Shown: piece after piece, positions 62,621-64,000 of the stretch
How the letters are laid out: each line of letters begins with the position of its first letter
Position numbering within the stretch: position 1 is the first letter of the stretch
Origin: Allobosea sp. Leaf344
Lineage (GTDB): Bacteria; Pseudomonadota; Alphaproteobacteria; Rhizobiales; Beijerinckiaceae
Direction of reading: 5' to 3'
Length of the DNA stretch: 64,000 nt
NCBI RefSeq assembly: GCF_001426225.1
Contig: NZ_LMRT01000009.1
Span: 245,082 to 309,081, forward strand
Program-made: the position numbers and the translations under genes
Notes under the pieces: generated by a model
The model's input: only the letters and a program-made list of their open reading frames with translations
Databases searched by the model: none
Told to the model about the DNA's origin: nothing

Positions 62621-62956
62621 CCGCGGTCACACCGGCGCCCGCCCTGGGATCGTCACGAACGGATCGCGGCCGGGCCGGGCGGAAAGCCGCAAGGCCGGCC
62701 GGCCCTGCGCCGTGCCGGCCGCCTCGCCCCATGATGGGCCGATCCGCGACCGTCCGTCGCCACGGGCCCGGCGCCTCAGTCTCTCCGGTTCCCCTGCCCT
62801 CCCACGCGCCCTCGCGGATTGACCGGACCCGGGCATCGCGGCTAAGTCATATGCTGGTCAAGGTACTGTTTTGATTTGGATTTATTCAAAACAGCACCGC
62901 CCGAGAGCCAGCGCTGATTCCGCATTTCTTGGCGACCGCTCCGGATTCCGACACCC
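62621..62956. other. Intergenic region before hmuP, with an inverted repeat
   Basis: Most of this 336-bp region is GC-rich with no gene-like frame. The last 110 bp are AT-rich and carry an inverted repeat at 62868-62892. A promoter of hmuP is the likely content. Confidence 0.55.
62868..62892. promoter_or_regulatory. Candidate Irr/HmuP-type operator upstream of hmuP
   Basis: Arms GTTTTGA (62868-62874) and TCAAAAC (62886-62892) form a perfect 7-bp inverted repeat with an 11-bp AT-rich spacer. GATTTATTC inside (62879-62887) is identical to a site in the hmuT/hmuR promoter region. It lies 65 bp before the hmuP start. Irr or Fur-type control is inferred. Confidence 0.55.
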
Positions 62957-63139
62957 ATGACGAACCCTCCTCCCGCCGATCCTGTCACGGCCGATGCGCC
63001 CGGTTCCGCGCCGCATGAACCGCCGGTGATCGATGTCCGCAGCCTGCTGGGCGGCGGGCGGGAGATCATCCTGCTGCATCTCGGCGAGCGCTACCGGCTG
63101 CGCATCACCGCCCGCGACCGGCTGATCCTGACGAAATAG
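62957..63139 (+). CDS. hmuP: Hemin uptake protein HmuP (HemP)
   Basis: The 60-residue protein has the HemP domain at residues 24-60 (VIDVRSLLGGGREIILLHLG, then ERYRLRITARDRLILTK). In Bradyrhizobium, HmuP works with Irr as a positive regulator of the hmuR operon. The start ATG at 62957 gives a Pro-rich leader of about 20 residues. The gene is in its own transcription unit with a candidate operator before it. Confidence 0.92.
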   Translation: MTNPPPADPVTADAPGSAPHEPPVIDVRSLLGGGREIILLHLGERYRLRITARDRLILTK

Positions 63140-63202
63140 CGGCCTCGCCAGACCGGCTGCGGCGTGGCAGAAGCGCCGCCGACCGCAGGCGAAGGAGTTG
63201 CC

Positions 63203-63742
63203 ATGGGCATCGTGGTTTCCGTGAGTGCCGAGCCGGGCCACGGCTTCAGCAAGACGCCCCGCGCTGCGATCACCCTGCTGCCCGGGCTCGGCGTCGAGGG
63301 CGACGCCCATTGCGGAGCCACCGTCCGGCACCGCTCGCGCGTCGCGGCCGACCCGCTGCAGCCCAATCTGCGCCAGCTGCATCTCTTCCCGGCGGAATGG
63401 CTCGAGGCGCTCGATGCGCGCGGTTTCGACCTCGCTCCGGGTGGGCTGGGCGAGAATCTGCTGACGCGCGGGCTCGACCTGCTGGCGCTGCCCACCGGCA
63501 CGCTGCTGCGCTTCTCCCAGGGGCCGCTGGTCGCGGTGACCGGCCTGCGCAACCCCTGCCGGCAGATCGAGGCCTATCGTCAGGGTCTGCTCGCCGCCGT
63601 GCTGGATCGCGACGCCGAGGGGGCGGTGGTGCTCAAGGCCGGCATCATGGCCGTTATCCTGGAAGGCGGCGTGATCGCCCCGGGCGACAGCATCGGCCTG
63701 AGCCTGCCGCCTGAGCCGCACCGAAAGCTGCAGCGGGTCTGA
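63203..63742 (+). CDS. MOSC-domain protein
   Basis: The 179-residue protein has the MOSC fold (molybdenum cofactor sulfurase C-terminal). Seen are GIVVSVSAEPGHGFSK at the start, GVEGDAHCG, GGLGENLLTRGLDLLALPTGTLL and the conserved Cys in LRNPCRQIEAY. MOSC domains bind a sulfurated Mo cofactor or transfer sulfur, and the substrate is not known here. The ATG at 63203 has a GAAGGAG site upstream; the longer GTG start at 63164 is less likely. Confidence 0.88.
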   Translation: MGIVVSVSAEPGHGFSKTPRAAITLLPGLGVEGDAHCGATVRHRSRVAADPLQPNLRQLHLFPAEWLEALDARGFDLAPGGLGENLLTRGLDLLALPTGTLLRFSQGPLVAVTGLRNPCRQIEAYRQGLLAAVLDRDAEGAVVLKAGIMAVILEGGVIAPGDSIGLSLPPEPHRKLQRV

Positions 63743-63767
63743 CGCGCCGGGGGCCACGCCTGAAAAA

Positions 63768-63787
63768 GGCCCGCGCACCGGCGGGCC
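63768..63787 (-). terminator. Terminator of the minus-strand gene at the right edge
   Basis: GGCCCGC / GCGGGCC closes a 6-nt loop and is flanked by AAAAA at 63763-63767, which is a U-run on the minus-strand transcript. It lies 22 bp beyond the minus-strand stop at 63809. Confidence 0.7.
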
Positions 63788-63808
63788 TCCTTCGCGCGGA
63801 GCCGGGGT

Positions 63809-64000
63809 TCAGTCCGTCGGATAACCCGGCTCGTCGCCACCGTCATTGCGAGCGAAGCGAAGCAACCCAGGAGGTGAGAGGCTCACCCAGCGCCGCTGGG
63901 TTGCTTCGCTGCGCTCGCAATGACGGTAGGGAGCGCCAGGGCGCGCGCGGGGAGAGCAGCGGGGTCGAGCGGCTGAAACCGTCGGATAACCGCCGCCGTC
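63809..64000 (-). CDS. C-terminal end of an unidentified protein, extended by a palindromic repeat (partial)
   Basis: The minus-strand frame entering at 64000 stays open through the palindromic repeat to a TGA at 63809. It reads DGGGYPTVSAARPRC..., then the repeat-encoded RHCERSEATQ and LLRFARNDG stretches, then GGDEPGYPTD. A good terminator follows, which supports a real gene end. The first residues (DGGGYPT) and the last (GGDEPGYPTD) resemble each other, as if the insertion copied the old C-terminus. No family is evident. Confidence 0.5.
   Translation of the reverse strand, partial: DGGGYPTVSAARPRCSPRARPGAPYRHCERSEATQRRWVSLSPPGLLRFARNDGGDEPGYPTD
63840..63926. repeat. Rhizobiales-type intergenic palindromic repeat
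   Basis: Arms at 63840-63870 and 63896-63926 are 31 nt each and inverted with one mismatch, with a 25-bp spacer. They carry the widely dispersed sequence GTCATTGCGAGCGAAGCGAA. Repeats of this type are common in Bradyrhizobium, Bosea and relatives, generally between genes. A 13-bp direct repeat flanks it (63814-63826 and 63979-63991). Confidence 0.85.

Overview
This window is chromosomal DNA of a very high-GC alphaproteobacterium. Gene content and order point to the Hyphomicrobiales (Rhizobiales), probably Bosea or a close relative: ftsE-ftsX-ydcF-plsC beside a DUF2125 gene and a ChaC-type gene, a CpdR-like receiver, homospermidine synthase with a class III-fold ornithine decarboxylase, an hmu heme locus with HmuP, and the palindromic intergenic repeat whose translation reads RHCERSEA. 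The genus call is inference. I see no insertion sequence, integrase, prophage or CRISPR array.

Layout. 1-9.6 kb: housekeeping genes (DUF2125, ChaC, a small gene behind an SOS-box-like site, the ftsEX-ydcF-plsC operon, a zinc-ribbon protein, hpt, a CpdR-like receiver, tspO, a Cys/Met-metabolism PLP enzyme). 9.6-16.8 kb: ompW behind an FNR/FixK-type box, prfC, a YadGH-type ABC exporter, a 24-residue membrane microprotein, an unknown CxxC protein, a DUF3422 protein and rpmB. 17.0-24.4 kb: tRNA-Leu, a CGNR regulator, a PycTM-like (Pycsar effector-like) membrane protein, a large FecR-TPR-barrel protein and a CHASE2 class III nucleotide cyclase coupled to it. This is the most unusual block.

24.5-35.0 kb is a catabolic block for an unidentified sugar, polyol or sugar acid: two beta-hydroxyacid dehydrogenases, a LacI regulator, a complete ABC importer (ATPase, Tat-dependent binding protein, two permeases), a FadR/GntR regulator and a 2-hydroxyacid dehydrogenase coupled to a two-domain Inh-type protein. 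35.0-47.5 kb: hppD with a divergent Lrp/AsnC regulator, a DUF533 protein, an aminotransferase, an IlvD/Edd dehydratase, a DmpA-type peptidase, a quinone oxidoreductase, tRNA-Gly, a ProX-type editing protein, a thioredoxin-TPR protein, a Lon-N-domain protein and an MFS transporter.

47.5-51.5 kb is a polyamine block: homospermidine synthase, a GNAT acetyltransferase, and ornithine decarboxylase with a long structured 5' leader resembling the alphaproteobacterial speF element. 51.7-55 kb: opgG/D, RidA, an Inh-domain lipoprotein and a MAPEG protein. 55.1-63.1 kb is a full heme-acquisition locus: tonB-hmuV-hmuU-hmuT on the minus strand, divergent from the receptor hmuR, a VOC protein, a heme-degrading monooxygenase, hutX and the activator hmuP. 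Two AT-rich promoter regions there share a GATTTATTC core. The window ends with a MOSC protein and the 3' end of a minus-strand gene into which a palindromic repeat seems to have inserted in frame.
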